Source: Chelonobacter oris (GTDB lineage: Bacteria > Pseudomonadota > Gammaproteobacteria > Enterobacterales > Pasteurellaceae). Taken from it: 64,000 bases of DNA. The stretch is taken from positions 124,001-188,000 of the forward strand of contig NZ_JSUM01000003.1 of NCBI RefSeq assembly GCF_000772535.1, read 5' to 3'. Of this stretch, positions 48,493 to 60,698 are shown piece after piece; position 1 is the stretch's first letter, and every line of letters starts with the position of its first letter. A program made the translations under genes and the position numbers. Below the pieces are notes generated by a model that was given only the letters and a program-made list of their open reading frames with translations, made no database searches and was not told where the DNA came from.

Positions 48493-49911
48493 TTATGATT
48501 TTGTGTGAATATTGACCTCCTCCAGTTCCCGATTGCCGGTTTCCGGAATTAAGCGCTTGACCATAAAATACGAACCTATGCAGCAAACACCGTAGAAAAG
48601 ATAGGTCGGGGCAAGCCCGAAGAATTGTAACATCGGCGGAAAAGTCCATGTTACGATCACGTTGCCGATCCAGTTTGCGCAAATTGCGATTCCCAATCCG
48701 GTGGTGCGAATTCGATTCGGAAAGATTTCACCCAGCACAACCCATATTGCCGGCCCCCAAGTGCAGCAGAAGAAGATATAAAAAATATGTGCGCTGATAA
48801 GTGCGCCCCAAGATAACAGCGGGGCGAGTTCTAAGCCGTTTTCGCCTTGATTTGCGCTCATAAAGATAAAACCGGTGATCCAAAGAGAAACGCCCATGCC
48901 GATTGAACCGATGAGCAGGAGTTTACGCCGTCCGATTTTGTCGATATACAACATGCCGATGATGGTCATCAATACGCCGATAAGTGTTGTGCCGATGGGA
49001 ACGGCAAAGGATAATGATTGTGAAAAACCGACGGCGCTCCAAAGTGACGAAGCATAATACAGAATAATATTAATGCCGGTAAATTGGGCGACGAAAGCGA
49101 AGCAAACTCCAATCCAAACAACCGGAATAAAGAGCGTTTTGGATGATAATACATTTTTAATCGAAATCATTTCATCTAAATTGCCCAAGCTGTGTCGGAT
49201 ACTGAGAATTTTCGCATCGGGTGCCTGTTCTCCGCTGTATTTGATTAAAACCTGCTTTGCTTCTTCAAGTTTATTTTTACTGACGAGATAACGTGGCGAT
49301 TCGGGAAGTTTTAATGCCGTCAGGCCATAAAGTGCGGCGGGGAAAATCTCCACCAGCAACATCCACCGCCATGCCGATAATCCGCCCCATAACGGGGAGT
49401 TTGGTGACCCTGCCAGGTTGGCCATAAGGTAGTTGGAAATGAAAGAAACCAGCAAACCGATCGCAATTGCCAGTTGTTGCAAACTGCCTAAACGCCCGCG
49501 TAAATGCGTCGGGGAAATTTCAGCAATATAGGCCGGTGCAATGACGGCGGCGATACCCACACCGACTCCGCCGATTAAACGCCAGAAAGAGAAATCCCAC
49601 AATCCAATGGCGAGTGCCGAGCCGATTGACGAAACAGAAAACATCATAGCGGCCACCAACATGACTTTAACCCGACCGAAGCGCATTGCCGCAAGTCCGG
49701 CATACCATGCGCCTATGGCGGATCCGATGAGAACGGAAGCAACGGCAAAGCCGAGTTCGTTTGATGTCAATCCGAAACCAAATTCTTCGCTGCGGATAGA
49801 GTCGACCGTACCACTGATGACAGCGGTGTCAAAACCAAACAGAAAGCCGCCTAATGCTGCGATAATTGAAATATAAATAACCGCACTTAAACTGTTTGTT
49901 CTTTCGTTCAT
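48493..49911 (-). CDS. MFS sugar porter (proton-coupled monosaccharide transporter)
   Basis: Inner-membrane symporter of 472 residues with twelve helices. Sugar-porter signatures are present: GFLFGFDTAVISG in helix 1, MRFGRVKV after helix 2, PAYIAEISPTHLRGRL, LPESPRYL in the central loop, QFTGINIILYYA in helix 7, DKIGRRKLL and PETGNRELEE at the C-terminus. Resembles XylE/GalP/AraE; the substrate (hexose or pentose) is not deducible. The start at 49911 has AAGGAG upstream and its ATG overlaps the stop of the esterase gene (ATGA), so the two are translationally coupled. Confidence 0.93.
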   Translation of the reverse strand: MNERTNSLSAVIYISIIAALGGFLFGFDTAVISGTVDSIRSEEFGFGLTSNELGFAVASVLIGSAIGAWYAGLAAMRFGRVKVMLVAAMMFSVSSIGSALAIGLWDFSFWRLIGGVGVGIAAVIAPAYIAEISPTHLRGRLGSLQQLAIAIGLLVSFISNYLMANLAGSPNSPLWGGLSAWRWMLLVEIFPAALYGLTALKLPESPRYLVSKNKLEEAKQVLIKYSGEQAPDAKILSIRHSLGNLDEMISIKNVLSSKTLFIPVVWIGVCFAFVAQFTGINIILYYASSLWSAVGFSQSLSFAVPIGTTLIGVLMTIIGMLYIDKIGRRKLLLIGSIGMGVSLWITGFIFMSANQGENGLELAPLLSWGALISAHIFYIFFCCTWGPAIWVVLGEIFPNRIRTTGLGIAICANWIGNVIVTWTFPPMLQFFGLAPTYLFYGVCCIGSYFMVKRLIPETGNRELEEVNIHTKS

Positions 49912-51041
49912 AACGTTCTCCTTTGTTGGGTTAGCCAATGAAAAAGGGATATTCCTTCGAAGTCGGGGCTATTTTCATAAAGTGCTAAAAAGACACAATG
50001 CGGATCAAGCGTTATAGCTTGAATATGGATGTCGGCATAATAAGTGACTTGTATACGGCGGCTATCTTTTAAATATTTCACGATATAATCGGTGTGCTGA
50101 ACCGGCACAATTTGATCATGTCGACTGTGTAATAACCATAGTGGGATTTTTTTGAGTGGTTCCAATTGATTATCGGAAGGGATTTTTGCGGGACAGGCAA
50201 TAATGCCGGCCGCAAAGATATCCGGTGCGTATGATAATAATCGTAAGGCTTGATATCCCCCCATTGATGCACCGATAACATACACTCGATTTACGTCTAT
50301 CCATTTATTTTCCCGAATAATTTTTCGCACTAACTGGAAAATTGTTTCGGTGTAATCCCGACTACCGTAATATGTTTTTCCGGCTAACGTAAACGTGTCT
50401 AACCAAAAATCCGGGCATTGAGGTGCTAAAATATATGGGTAATCAAAATAATGTTGAATATCGGGATCAACAAATGTTGCCACACTTCGATCAGCTAAAA
50501 GATGGTTTTGGCTTAAACCGCCTTCTCCCGCACCGTGTAGAAAGAGGATTAATGGGTTTTTACCTTGTTTTTCAGGTGAATATAAACAATAACGGATATC
50601 TTTAAATATATTATCGGCGAATTTGTCTGTTTCAAGGCATTTGACCGCTAGGAAGTGACAATTTCTCATCACCTTATGTTCAATGTTTCTAATAGGTGTA
50701 TTGAATTTCAATGAAAAGTGCGGTTTACATTGTATTTGGCAGAGGTTTTCTTTATCAAACTTCAAAAGTTTTGTGCTCACATTATCAATGTTTTGCGCAA
50801 TAAACAGGATAAATTGCGATGAAGAGCGTCTTTCACAAAATGCAATTGGAATCCGAATCCGGTTATGATCAGTATTTTCACTGGTTAAATAGAGGGTTAT
50901 ACTTTCTTTTCCGAATGTAAAACTGTCGGATAGCGGGGATTTAAACGTCAGTCTGAATTTTGTTATCCTTGCGCCAAATATTCCGATTTCAGCAATCGGC
51001 AGGCATTCGCAATCGGTTTCATCTTGATATTTAACGTTCAT
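49908..51041 (-). CDS. Alpha/beta-hydrolase esterase with an N-terminal beta-sandwich domain
   Basis: 377 residues. The N-terminal part (about 1-130) has no recognisable motif but could be the Ig-like domain found in some esterases. The C-terminal hydrolase domain (about 145-377) has the oxyanion-loop motif LILFLHGAGEGG, nucleophile Ser in GASMGG, Asp in HSRHDQIVP and a candidate catalytic His in LDPHCVF. Most similar in layout to predicted phospholipase/carboxylesterase and feruloyl-esterase-like proteins. No signal peptide, so it acts in the cytoplasm. Coupled by ATGA overlap to the sugar porter and divergent from the AraC regulator: it may release ester groups from an imported sugar. More AT-rich than its neighbours. 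Confidence 0.75.
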   Translation of the reverse strand: MNVKYQDETDCECLPIAEIGIFGARITKFRLTFKSPLSDSFTFGKESITLYLTSENTDHNRIRIPIAFCERRSSSQFILFIAQNIDNVSTKLLKFDKENLCQIQCKPHFSLKFNTPIRNIEHKVMRNCHFLAVKCLETDKFADNIFKDIRYCLYSPEKQGKNPLILFLHGAGEGGLSQNHLLADRSVATFVDPDIQHYFDYPYILAPQCPDFWLDTFTLAGKTYYGSRDYTETIFQLVRKIIRENKWIDVNRVYVIGASMGGYQALRLLSYAPDIFAAGIIACPAKIPSDNQLEPLKKIPLWLLHSRHDQIVPVQHTDYIVKYLKDSRRIQVTYYADIHIQAITLDPHCVFLALYENSPDFEGISLFHWLTQQRRTL

Positions 51042-51159
51042 GTTGACTATTCCATTATTGTTAAAAAATAAATCAATATGATAGTATCAGGTGTGATTTG
51101 GTCATTTCTAACACAATCTTCGCTATTTTTTATCATAATCGTATTTTTAGGGGCTAATC

Positions 51160-52059
51160 ATGAAAATTACGTTGAAATTGATGAGTGACTCTGCTGAAAT
51201 TATTCAATCTTATCTTCCCTATGTACGGATTGGAATTCAATGCAATAAATTATCGGATTTTAATGAGATGCGCGCGTTGTGCCATTGGCATGATGATATA
51301 GAGCTAGTGAAAATACTTAAGGGTGAAATGTGCTATTATGTTAACGGCAAAACATTTATTTTAAAAAAAGGAGATGGAATAATCGTCAATGCAAAAGCCA
51401 TGCATTATGGTTTTTCGTCGTCAGGACAAGATTGCGATTTTATTTGCGTCTTAATTAATCCTGTTATTTTTGGGATTGAAACAAGGTTATATCAAAAGTT
51501 TGTAGCGCCGATTATTCATAATAAAGCACTGGAGGCCAATTATTTATCATCGCAGCAATCTTGTCAGGCCGAAATTTTGCAGCAAATTGAAAAATTAGGC
51601 GAGCTTTATTTAACGGCAAAAAATTTAAATATTGAAACCGATATGTTATGTGTGGCGGCGGCATATTATTTATGGAATCAGTGGTTTGATTTGGTGAAGG
51701 AGGATTTGGAAGACAATCTGACCGAGCCGGAAGAGGTAATATTACAGAAAAAAATGACAATGTTCATTCATCAGAACTACATGCACCCGATAAGGCTGGA
51801 AAACATTGCCGAATCAGCGTATATCTGCCGTAGTCGCTGCTGTAAATTGTTTAAAAAATATGCCGGGCAGAGTCCGATGTTATTTTTAAACGCCTATCGG
51901 ATTGAAGTCAGTCAAGCCCTGTTGTCGAATACGTCGTTGAGCATCACCGAGATCGCCTTACGCTGCGGTTTCAACCATTTGAGTTATTTTTCTAAACAGT
52001 TTTTTATGCTGAATCAATGCACGCCCAACCAATTTAGAAAAAGAGTGAGAAATGCGTAA
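51160..52059 (+). CDS. AraC-family transcriptional regulator
   Basis: 299 residues: an N-terminal cupin-like sensor domain (about 40-120, CHWHDDIELVKILKGEMCYY and KKGDGIIVNAKAMHYG) and a C-terminal pair of helix-turn-helix motifs (about 195-296, IRLENIAESAYICRSRCCKLFKKYAG and SITEIALRCGFNHLSYFSKQF). Divergent from the esterase-porter operon with 118 bases between starts, so it is the likely regulator of that operon in response to the transported sugar. AT-rich. Confidence 0.9.
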   Translation: MKITLKLMSDSAEIIQSYLPYVRIGIQCNKLSDFNEMRALCHWHDDIELVKILKGEMCYYVNGKTFILKKGDGIIVNAKAMHYGFSSSGQDCDFICVLINPVIFGIETRLYQKFVAPIIHNKALEANYLSSQQSCQAEILQQIEKLGELYLTAKNLNIETDMLCVAAAYYLWNQWFDLVKEDLEDNLTEPEEVILQKKMTMFIHQNYMHPIRLENIAESAYICRSRCCKLFKKYAGQSPMLFLNAYRIEVSQALLSNTSLSITEIALRCGFNHLSYFSKQFFMLNQCTPNQFRKRVRNA

Positions 52060-52132
52060 CCGATCGGCAATAAATTTGTGAGCAAAGTTGCAAAAAATGA
52101 CATTTAGCAGTTAGTTTTTTGAAAAAAATGTT

Positions 52133-52138
52133 TATAAT
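52133..52138 (+). promoter_or_regulatory. -10 element of zapG
   Basis: A perfect TATAAT 46 bases upstream of the zapG start; the -35 (GTTAGT, 17 bases upstream) is poor. Confidence 0.5.
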
Positions 52139-52183
52139 TTTAAATGGTTATCTGGGATTGTATTTTACGTTAAGGAGAAATGA

Positions 52184-52627
52184 ATGAATACCGAGCTGTT
52201 ACAGAATGTGTGGGCTGTAGGGATTATCGGGGCTGTTATCGGTTTTATCTTGGCTTATATCGTAATCAAAATGACCAACGGTAATGTGCGCAAGCAGTTA
52301 AAAACCGAGTCGGAATTAAAACAGGTGAAAACCGAAGTCGAACAGCAAAAGGTCAAAATCGAGGAGCATTTCGCAGAAAGTGCGGATTTGCTGAAATCGT
52401 TGGCACAAGATTATCAGCGCTTGTATAAACATTTGGCAAAAAGTTCGGCGGACTTACTGCCGGAGGATACCGCCAAAGGCATGTTTGACGCCGGCGCATT
52501 GTTGGAGCGGTCGCAAACGGAAACCGCACTTGAGGTGTTGGTCGACGATGAAGGCATAGAAGAAAAAGCACCGCCGAAAGACTATTCCAAAGGTGCTTCC
52601 GGTTTGTTGAAAGCCAAAGACGCTTGA
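52184..52627 (+). CDS. zapG: Cell-division/envelope protein ZapG (YhcB, DUF1043)
   Basis: 147 residues: one N-terminal membrane helix (about 10-30, VGIIGAVIGFILAYIVIKM), then a cytoplasmic coiled coil (about 35-85) and a disordered C-terminal tail rich in Glu, Lys and Pro. In E. coli YhcB interacts with divisome and elongasome parts and its loss disturbs cell shape. It lies between the AraC gene and lacZ, without degS as neighbour. Confidence 0.9.
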   Translation: MNTELLQNVWAVGIIGAVIGFILAYIVIKMTNGNVRKQLKTESELKQVKTEVEQQKVKIEEHFAESADLLKSLAQDYQRLYKHLAKSSADLLPEDTAKGMFDAGALLERSQTETALEVLVDDEGIEEKAPPKDYSKGASGLLKAKDA

Positions 52628-52645
52628 TTTAACTCGGTTTATTTA

Positions 52646-52672
52646 AAAGGCAACGAATCATTCGTTGCCTTT
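52646..52672 (+). terminator. zapG terminator
   Basis: AAAGGCAACGAAT and ATTCGTTGCCTTT form a perfect 13-bp stem with a single unpaired C at the turn (effectively a 3-5 base loop), followed by a T-containing tract. Confidence 0.8.
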
Positions 52673-52688
52673 GAATTTTGATTTTTGA

Positions 52689-55796
<3,108 letters not shown>

Positions 55797-55801
55797 AACA
55801 A

Positions 55802-55830
55802 AAAGTGCGGTTATATCAATACCGCACTTT
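55802..55830. terminator. USS hairpin between convergent lacZ and pepA
   Basis: AAAGTGCGGT and ACCGCACTTT form a 10-bp stem with a 9-base loop, 6 bases after the lacZ stop and 28 bases from the pepA stop. Confidence 0.75.
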
Positions 55831-55857
55831 GGTTTATATAAGCCGTTTTAAAGCAAA

Positions 55858-57351
55858 TTAAACGGTTGCCTTATTCAACAAATATTGCACTAACAATGAA
55901 ACCGGCCGGCCGGTAGCGCCTTTTTCAGCACCGCTTTTCCAAGCTGTGCCGGCAATATCCAAATGCGCCCAAGCATATTTTTGAGTGAAATTGGATAAAA
56001 ATGCGGCTGCGGTAATTGCACCGCCCCAACGCCCTCCGATATTGGCAAGATCAGCGAAGTTTGATTTCAGTTGTTCCTGATATTCTTCACTTAGCGGTAA
56101 GCGCCATGCCTTATCTTGCGCTTGTTCAGCGGCTTTTTCCAGCTGTTGCGCAAGTTCGTCATCAGGAGAAACCAAACCACTATTGTGTTGCCCCAACGCA
56201 ACCACACAAGCCCCGGTCAGTGTCGCCACATCAATCACTACCTCCGGTTCAAAACGTTCAACATACGTTAATGCATCGCACAACACCAGCCGCCCTTCGG
56301 CATCGGTATTCAATACTTCAACCGTTAACCCGTTCATGGTGGTTAAAATATCGCCCGGTCGGTAGGCGTTGCCGTCCGGCAGATTTTCGCAGCCGGCCAA
56401 CACCGCAACGATATTCAACGGTAATTTTAATTCGGCAACCGCTTTCATCACGCCGTAAACTGCGGCGGCACCGCCCATATCGTATTTCATTTCATCCATT
56501 TCCGCTGCCGGTTTCAGTGAAATACCGCCGGCATCAAAGGTTAAGCCTTTGCCGACCAGTACAATCGGTTTGGCAGTCGGATCGGGGTGGTTTTTATAGT
56601 TGATCAGCGACATAAATGCCGGATTTTGCGAACCGCGCGAAACCGCTAAATAGGCATTCATGTTTAATTGCGCCATATCCGCTTCGTCAATAATGGTGGT
56701 ATGGATAAGATCGGATTCCGTTGCCAGTGCTGTTGCCAATTCCGCCAAATATGCCGGATTACACACATTCGGCGGGCAATTCGCTACATCTTTTGCGGCT
56801 TTGACACCGGCGGCAACCGCGCTTGCGTGCTGAATAGCTTGGCAGACTTTACTTTCATCGGATTGTTCGGCATAAAAAGCAAGCTGTTCCAACGTATGAC
56901 GGGTGTCGGATTTTTTAGTTTTGAATTGCTCGAATTGATAGCGATCCCGTTGTAACGTTTCCAGTGCAAACCGCACTTTCCAATAAGTTCCGCGTTGGGC
57001 AACGTCGAGTTCGGTTAAAAAGCAGACCGCACTTTGACTGTTGCTGCCGCCGACAGCGGCAAAGGCTTTGCTGATCAGGGTTTGATATCGACGTTCGTTT
57101 AACGCTTCCGGCTTACCGCAGCCGACCAGTAAAATCCGTTTTGCAGTGATATTCGGCACATTGTGCAGCATTAACGTTTGTCCGGTTTTGCCTTCCAAAT
57201 CACCATTGCCGAGCAGCTGGCGGATATAATCGTTGGCGGCATCGTTCAATTGTCGGGCAATGGTACCGAGTTGTCTGTTTTCATAGACGGCGACGATCAG
57301 ACAATCGCCGACTTGTTTTTCCGGTGCGTTGTGAGTAAAGGTGAATTGCAT
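55858..57351 (-). CDS. pepA: Leucyl aminopeptidase (M17)
   Basis: Cytoplasmic dinuclear-metal aminopeptidase of 497 residues. The signature NTDAEGRL (about residues 345-352) and the metal/substrate region [18 protein letters not shown] (about 263-280) are intact; the N-terminal macro-like domain is about 1-160. E. coli PepA also binds DNA in cer recombination and carAB control. Divergent from lptF, as in many Enterobacterales and Pasteurellaceae. Confidence 0.96.
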   Translation of the reverse strand: MQFTFTHNAPEKQVGDCLIVAVYENRQLGTIARQLNDAANDYIRQLLGNGDLEGKTGQTLMLHNVPNITAKRILLVGCGKPEALNERRYQTLISKAFAAVGGSNSQSAVCFLTELDVAQRGTYWKVRFALETLQRDRYQFEQFKTKKSDTRHTLEQLAFYAEQSDESKVCQAIQHASAVAAGVKAAKDVANCPPNVCNPAYLAELATALATESDLIHTTIIDEADMAQLNMNAYLAVSRGSQNPAFMSLINYKNHPDPTAKPIVLVGKGLTFDAGGISLKPAAEMDEMKYDMGGAAAVYGVMKAVAELKLPLNIVAVLAGCENLPDGNAYRPGDILTTMNGLTVEVLNTDAEGRLVLCDALTYVERFEPEVVIDVATLTGACVVALGQHNSGLVSPDDELAQQLEKAAEQAQDKAWRLPLSEEYQEQLKSNFADLANIGGRWGGAITAAAFLSNFTQKYAWAHLDIAGTAWKSGAEKGATGRPVSLLVQYLLNKATV

Positions 57352-57525
57352 ACGGTTCTCCTGATAATTTTTATTGTTGTGATGATAAAAATAAGGGTAT
57401 CATTATACGATTTATCGCAACGAATGAAATTGAATTGATAAAAAAGTCTCGGTTTGGCGCATAGTTGCCGTTTTTCGTTGTCTTAACCGTAATCCGTTTT
57501 ATCAAACAATCCAAAAGGGCCGACA

Positions 57526-58632
57526 GTGATCTTACTTAAATATTTAACCAAAGAAATTTTCAAAAGCCAGATCGCCATTCTGTTTATCCTGCTGTTGATT
57601 TTCTTTGCCCAACAATTGGTGCGTGTACTCGGTTCCGCCGTGAACGGCAATGTGCCGTCTGATTTGGTTTTTTCGTTACTCGGATTGGGGATGCCGACGA
57701 TGGCGCAATTGATGTTGCCGTTGTGTCTGTTTATTGCGATTTTAATGACGCTCGGCAGGCTGTATGCCGACAGCGAAATTACGGTGATGCGCGCCTGTGG
57801 TGTCGGACAACGGATTTTAATGCGGGTGGCGTTGCTGCTGTCGCTGTTAACCGCCGCATTGGCGGCATATAATGCCTTTTGGCTGTCGCCGTGGGCGGTT
57901 GAAAAACAAGTCAAGTTATTGGAGCAGGCAAAAGCCAATCCGACCTTGTCGGCATTGAGTGCGGGGCAGTTTATCAGCAATAGCGACGGCAATTTTGTCC
58001 TGTTTATCGATCGGGTGGACGAAAATACGCTTGAAAATATCTATCTGTTCCAAATGCGTGAACGCGGCAATATCAAACCGTCGGTTCTGGTGGCTGAAAA
58101 AGGTCATCTGGATGCGTTGCCAAACGGTGATCAGATTTTAAAGCTGGATAACAGCGAACGGTATGAAGGCAGTGCAATTTTGCCGGATTTCAAAATTACC
58201 CATTTTAACGATTATCAAGCTTATTTGGCCTTTACCTCGGTAGATTCTGCAAGTGATAAAATCGAGCGGCTCAACGTCGGTCAATTATTGGCGGACGATT
58301 CGGCTGAGGCGAGAGCGGAATTGTGGTGGCGCATATCGTTGGTATTGGCGGTGCCGTTGATGGCGCTGCTGGCGGTACCGCTGAGCAAAGTCAATCCGCG
58401 TCAGGGACGCTTTGCCAAAATGCTGCCGGCATTGCTGCTGTATCTGATCTATTTCCTGTTGTTGAGTTCACTCAAATCCGCCGGCACCGGCGGCAAACTG
58501 GACGCTGCGTTGTTTATTCCGTTGGTACATCTCGCCTTTTTACTGATTGCGATAATGTTAAACAGTTGGAACAGTGCATTTATATATAAAGTCCGTCACT
58601 TCTTTGCCCCGAATTCAGCGTTGGAGGATTAA
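57526..58632 (+). CDS. lptF: LPS export ABC transporter permease LptF
   Basis: Inner-membrane subunit of LptB2FGC, which extracts lipopolysaccharide and pushes it toward the outer membrane. 368 residues: three N-terminal helices, a periplasmic beta-jellyroll (about 130-260) and three C-terminal helices. The start is GTG at 57526 ([15 protein letters not shown]), aligned with E. coli LptF. Followed by lptG after 2 bases. Confidence 0.96.
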   Translation: MILLKYLTKEIFKSQIAILFILLLIFFAQQLVRVLGSAVNGNVPSDLVFSLLGLGMPTMAQLMLPLCLFIAILMTLGRLYADSEITVMRACGVGQRILMRVALLLSLLTAALAAYNAFWLSPWAVEKQVKLLEQAKANPTLSALSAGQFISNSDGNFVLFIDRVDENTLENIYLFQMRERGNIKPSVLVAEKGHLDALPNGDQILKLDNSERYEGSAILPDFKITHFNDYQAYLAFTSVDSASDKIERLNVGQLLADDSAEARAELWWRISLVLAVPLMALLAVPLSKVNPRQGRFAKMLPALLLYLIYFLLLSSLKSAGTGGKLDAALFIPLVHLAFLLIAIMLNSWNSAFIYKVRHFFAPNSALED

Positions 58633-58634
58633 GT

Positions 58635-59711
58635 ATGTTTGGTGTATTGGACCGCTATATCGGGCGGACGATCTTCGGTACGATTCTGATGACATTATTA
58701 ATGTTGGTCGGGTTGTCCGCAATTATCAAATTTGTCGAACAGTTCCGAGATGTCGGCAAGGGCGGTTACGACAGCTTACAGGCGGTATATTATACCTTGC
58801 TGACCATGCCGCGTGATATTGAAACGTTTTTCCCGATGGCGGCATTATTGGGCGCTTTAATCGGACTGGGGGCGTTGGCGGCCAGCAGCGAACTGGTGGT
58901 CATGCAGTCATCCGGTTTTTCGCGCTTGAAAATCGGTCTGTCGGTGATTAAAACCGCCATTCCGTTGATTTTGGTGATTATGCTGTTGGGCGAATGGGGT
59001 ATTCCGCAAACCGAACAGTTTGCCAGAAATATGCGTTCACAGGCGATTTCCGGCGGCTCGCTGCTTTCGGTGCAAAACGGCATTTGGGCGCGCGACGGTA
59101 ATAATTTTGTTTATATTCAGAATATGAATGATGAAAATACACTGAATAATATCTACATCTACCAATTTGACAGTGAACGTAAGCTCAAAACCATGCAGCA
59201 CGGCAATCAGGCAACTTATCGTCAACAAGACGGCAGCTGGGTGTTTAACCAATTGAGCGAAACGGTGATTGAAGGAGACAATATCCAAAATCGAAACTAC
59301 CTTAATCAGGCGTGGCAATCCAGCCTCACCCCGGACAAATTGTTAAGTGTCAGCCTGAAAGCCACGTCATTATCCATTAGCGGATTGAACAACTATGCGA
59401 CGTTTTTGAAAGAGAGCGGGCAAGACTCAAAGCAATTTGAATTGCTGTATTGGCGTAAACTGATGCAGCCGCTTTCCGTTGCCGTGATGATGTTGTTGGC
59501 ATTATCGTTTATTTTCGGCCCATTACGCAGCGTAACCACCGGCGCACGGATCGTAACCGGTATTGTTTTCGGCTTTGCATTCTATGTGATCAACGAAACA
59601 TTCGGACGAGTAACCGTGGTGTTTAATATTCAGCCGATTATCGGGGCAATATTACCAAGCTTGCTGTTTTTGGCATTGACCTGGTGGTTGCTGAAACGTA
59701 AACAGGGCTGA
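58635..59711 (+). CDS. lptG: LPS export ABC transporter permease LptG
   Basis: Partner permease of LptF, 358 residues with the same fold: N-terminal helices (LDRYIGRTIFGTILMTLLML), a periplasmic jellyroll and C-terminal helices. TTGGAGGATTAAGT gives a strong ribosome-binding site that overlaps the end of lptF, indicating coupling. The ATPase gene lptB is not in the window. Confidence 0.96.
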   Translation: MFGVLDRYIGRTIFGTILMTLLMLVGLSAIIKFVEQFRDVGKGGYDSLQAVYYTLLTMPRDIETFFPMAALLGALIGLGALAASSELVVMQSSGFSRLKIGLSVIKTAIPLILVIMLLGEWGIPQTEQFARNMRSQAISGGSLLSVQNGIWARDGNNFVYIQNMNDENTLNNIYIYQFDSERKLKTMQHGNQATYRQQDGSWVFNQLSETVIEGDNIQNRNYLNQAWQSSLTPDKLLSVSLKATSLSISGLNNYATFLKESGQDSKQFELLYWRKLMQPLSVAVMMLLALSFIFGPLRSVTTGARIVTGIVFGFAFYVINETFGRVTVVFNIQPIIGAILPSLLFLALTWWLLKRKQG

Positions 59712-59728
59712 TTTTCAACGTATCTCAA

Positions 59729-59767
59729 ACCGCACTTTAATCATGATTTGGTTATAAAAAGTGCGGT
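59729..59767 (+). terminator. USS-pair terminator after lptG
   Basis: ACCGCACTTT (59729-59738) and AAAGTGCGGT (59758-59767) form a 10-bp stem with a 19-base loop, 17 bases after the lptG stop. No T-run, so strength is uncertain. Confidence 0.55.
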
Positions 59768-59833
59768 ATGTGGTAAGAAACAAACAAGTTGTCTAAAATT
59801 GAAGCGAACGAATGAATATTTTAAATTTTGCAC

Positions 59834-59861
59834 TTGCAACTTATGCTGATAACCGTATAAT
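59834..59861 (+). promoter_or_regulatory. tRNA-Leu promoter
   Basis: TTGCAA at 59834-59839, a 16-base spacer and a perfect TATAAT at 59856-59861, followed by the GC-rich discriminator GCGCACC. Confidence 0.85.
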
Positions 59862-59896
59862 GCGCACCACTGACAGCGATTATGTTTATCAGCGTT

Positions 59897-59981
59897 GCCT
59901 GGGTGGCGAAATTGGTAGACGCAGTTGATTCAAAATCAACCGCCTTCGGGTGTGCCGGTTCGAGTCCGGCCCTAGGCACCA
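59897..59981 (+). tRNA. tRNA-Leu (CAA)
   Basis: 85 bases with encoded CCA and a long variable arm, as expected of tRNA-Leu. Acceptor stem GCCTGGG / CCTAGGC; anticodon stem-loop GTTGA-TTCAAAA-TCAAC, giving anticodon CAA (reads UUG). Own promoter and terminator. Confidence 0.97.
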
Positions 59982-60000
59982 CTGATAAATATAATCCTCA

Positions 60001-60028
60001 AGCCCCGATTTTTAATCGGGGCTTTTTT
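60001..60028 (+). terminator. tRNA-Leu terminator
   Basis: AGCCCCGATT and AATCGGGGCT form a perfect 10-bp stem with a TTT loop, followed by TTTTTTG, 20 bases after the tRNA. Confidence 0.95.
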
Positions 60029-60142
60029 GTTTGTTCGGATCAAGGCAAACCGCACTTTTGCTTTATCTCAAGCCGCTTTTTCGTTAAAATCAATCGATTT
60101 GGATCGGACTTATTTTATCTAAGGGAATGCGGGCGGAATTTT

Positions 60143-60601
60143 ATGGCAAAACTGGCGCAGTTTTACATTTTACAGCACACTCAGGCTTCGCAGCAGGCAG
60201 GGACGGTTGCGCTTTCGATGTCGGAATGGCAGGCGTGCGAACTGGCGGCAGACGCTTGGCGGGCGGGTAAACGGGTGCTGATTGCCTGTGAAACGGAGCA
60301 GCAGGCACTATTGCTGGACGAAGCGCTGTGGCAGCGTGATGCCGAGCAGTTTGTGCCGCATAATTTATCGGGCGAGATCACGACATATGCCACCCCGATT
60401 GAAATTTGTTGGCTTGGCAAGCGCAACAGTCAGCGCCGGGATTTGCTGATTTCGTTACAAAGTGCGGTGCCGGATTTTGCCAACAGCTTCAATCAGGTGA
60501 TTGACTTTGTACCGGCGGAAGAACGGCAGAAGGCGCAGGCGAGAGAACGCTATAAACAATACCGCCAATTGGGCTTTGAATTAAGCACCCTACAGGTTTA
60601 A
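60143..60601 (+). CDS. holC: DNA polymerase III chi subunit
   Basis: Clamp-loader accessory subunit that links the polymerase III holoenzyme to SSB. 152 residues (E. coli 147), with AKLAQFYIL at the start, [18 protein letters not shown] and [19 protein letters not shown], all typical of chi. The frame is open back through the tRNA-Leu gene, but the family N-terminus starts at 60143. Immediately precedes valS, an arrangement shared with E. coli (pepA-holC-valS). Confidence 0.95.
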   Translation: MAKLAQFYILQHTQASQQAGTVALSMSEWQACELAADAWRAGKRVLIACETEQQALLLDEALWQRDAEQFVPHNLSGEITTYATPIEICWLGKRNSQRRDLLISLQSAVPDFANSFNQVIDFVPAEERQKAQARERYKQYRQLGFELSTLQV

Positions 60602-60698
60602 CCCGAATACGCAATATTTTTCACTAAAGTGCGGTCGGCAGCATAACCGCACGTTACTATTCGACTTTATACAAGACAAAGAGACTAGCAAAAACACT

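Noticed and set aside
51040..51160. CRP site in the esterase/araC intergenic region
   Set aside because: Only one TGTGA half-site is present; the second half does not fit the TGTGA-N6-TCACA spacing.
59882..60142. In-frame extension of holC back through tRNA-Leu
   Set aside because: It translates the tRNA gene and its terminator; the chi family N-terminus begins at 60143.
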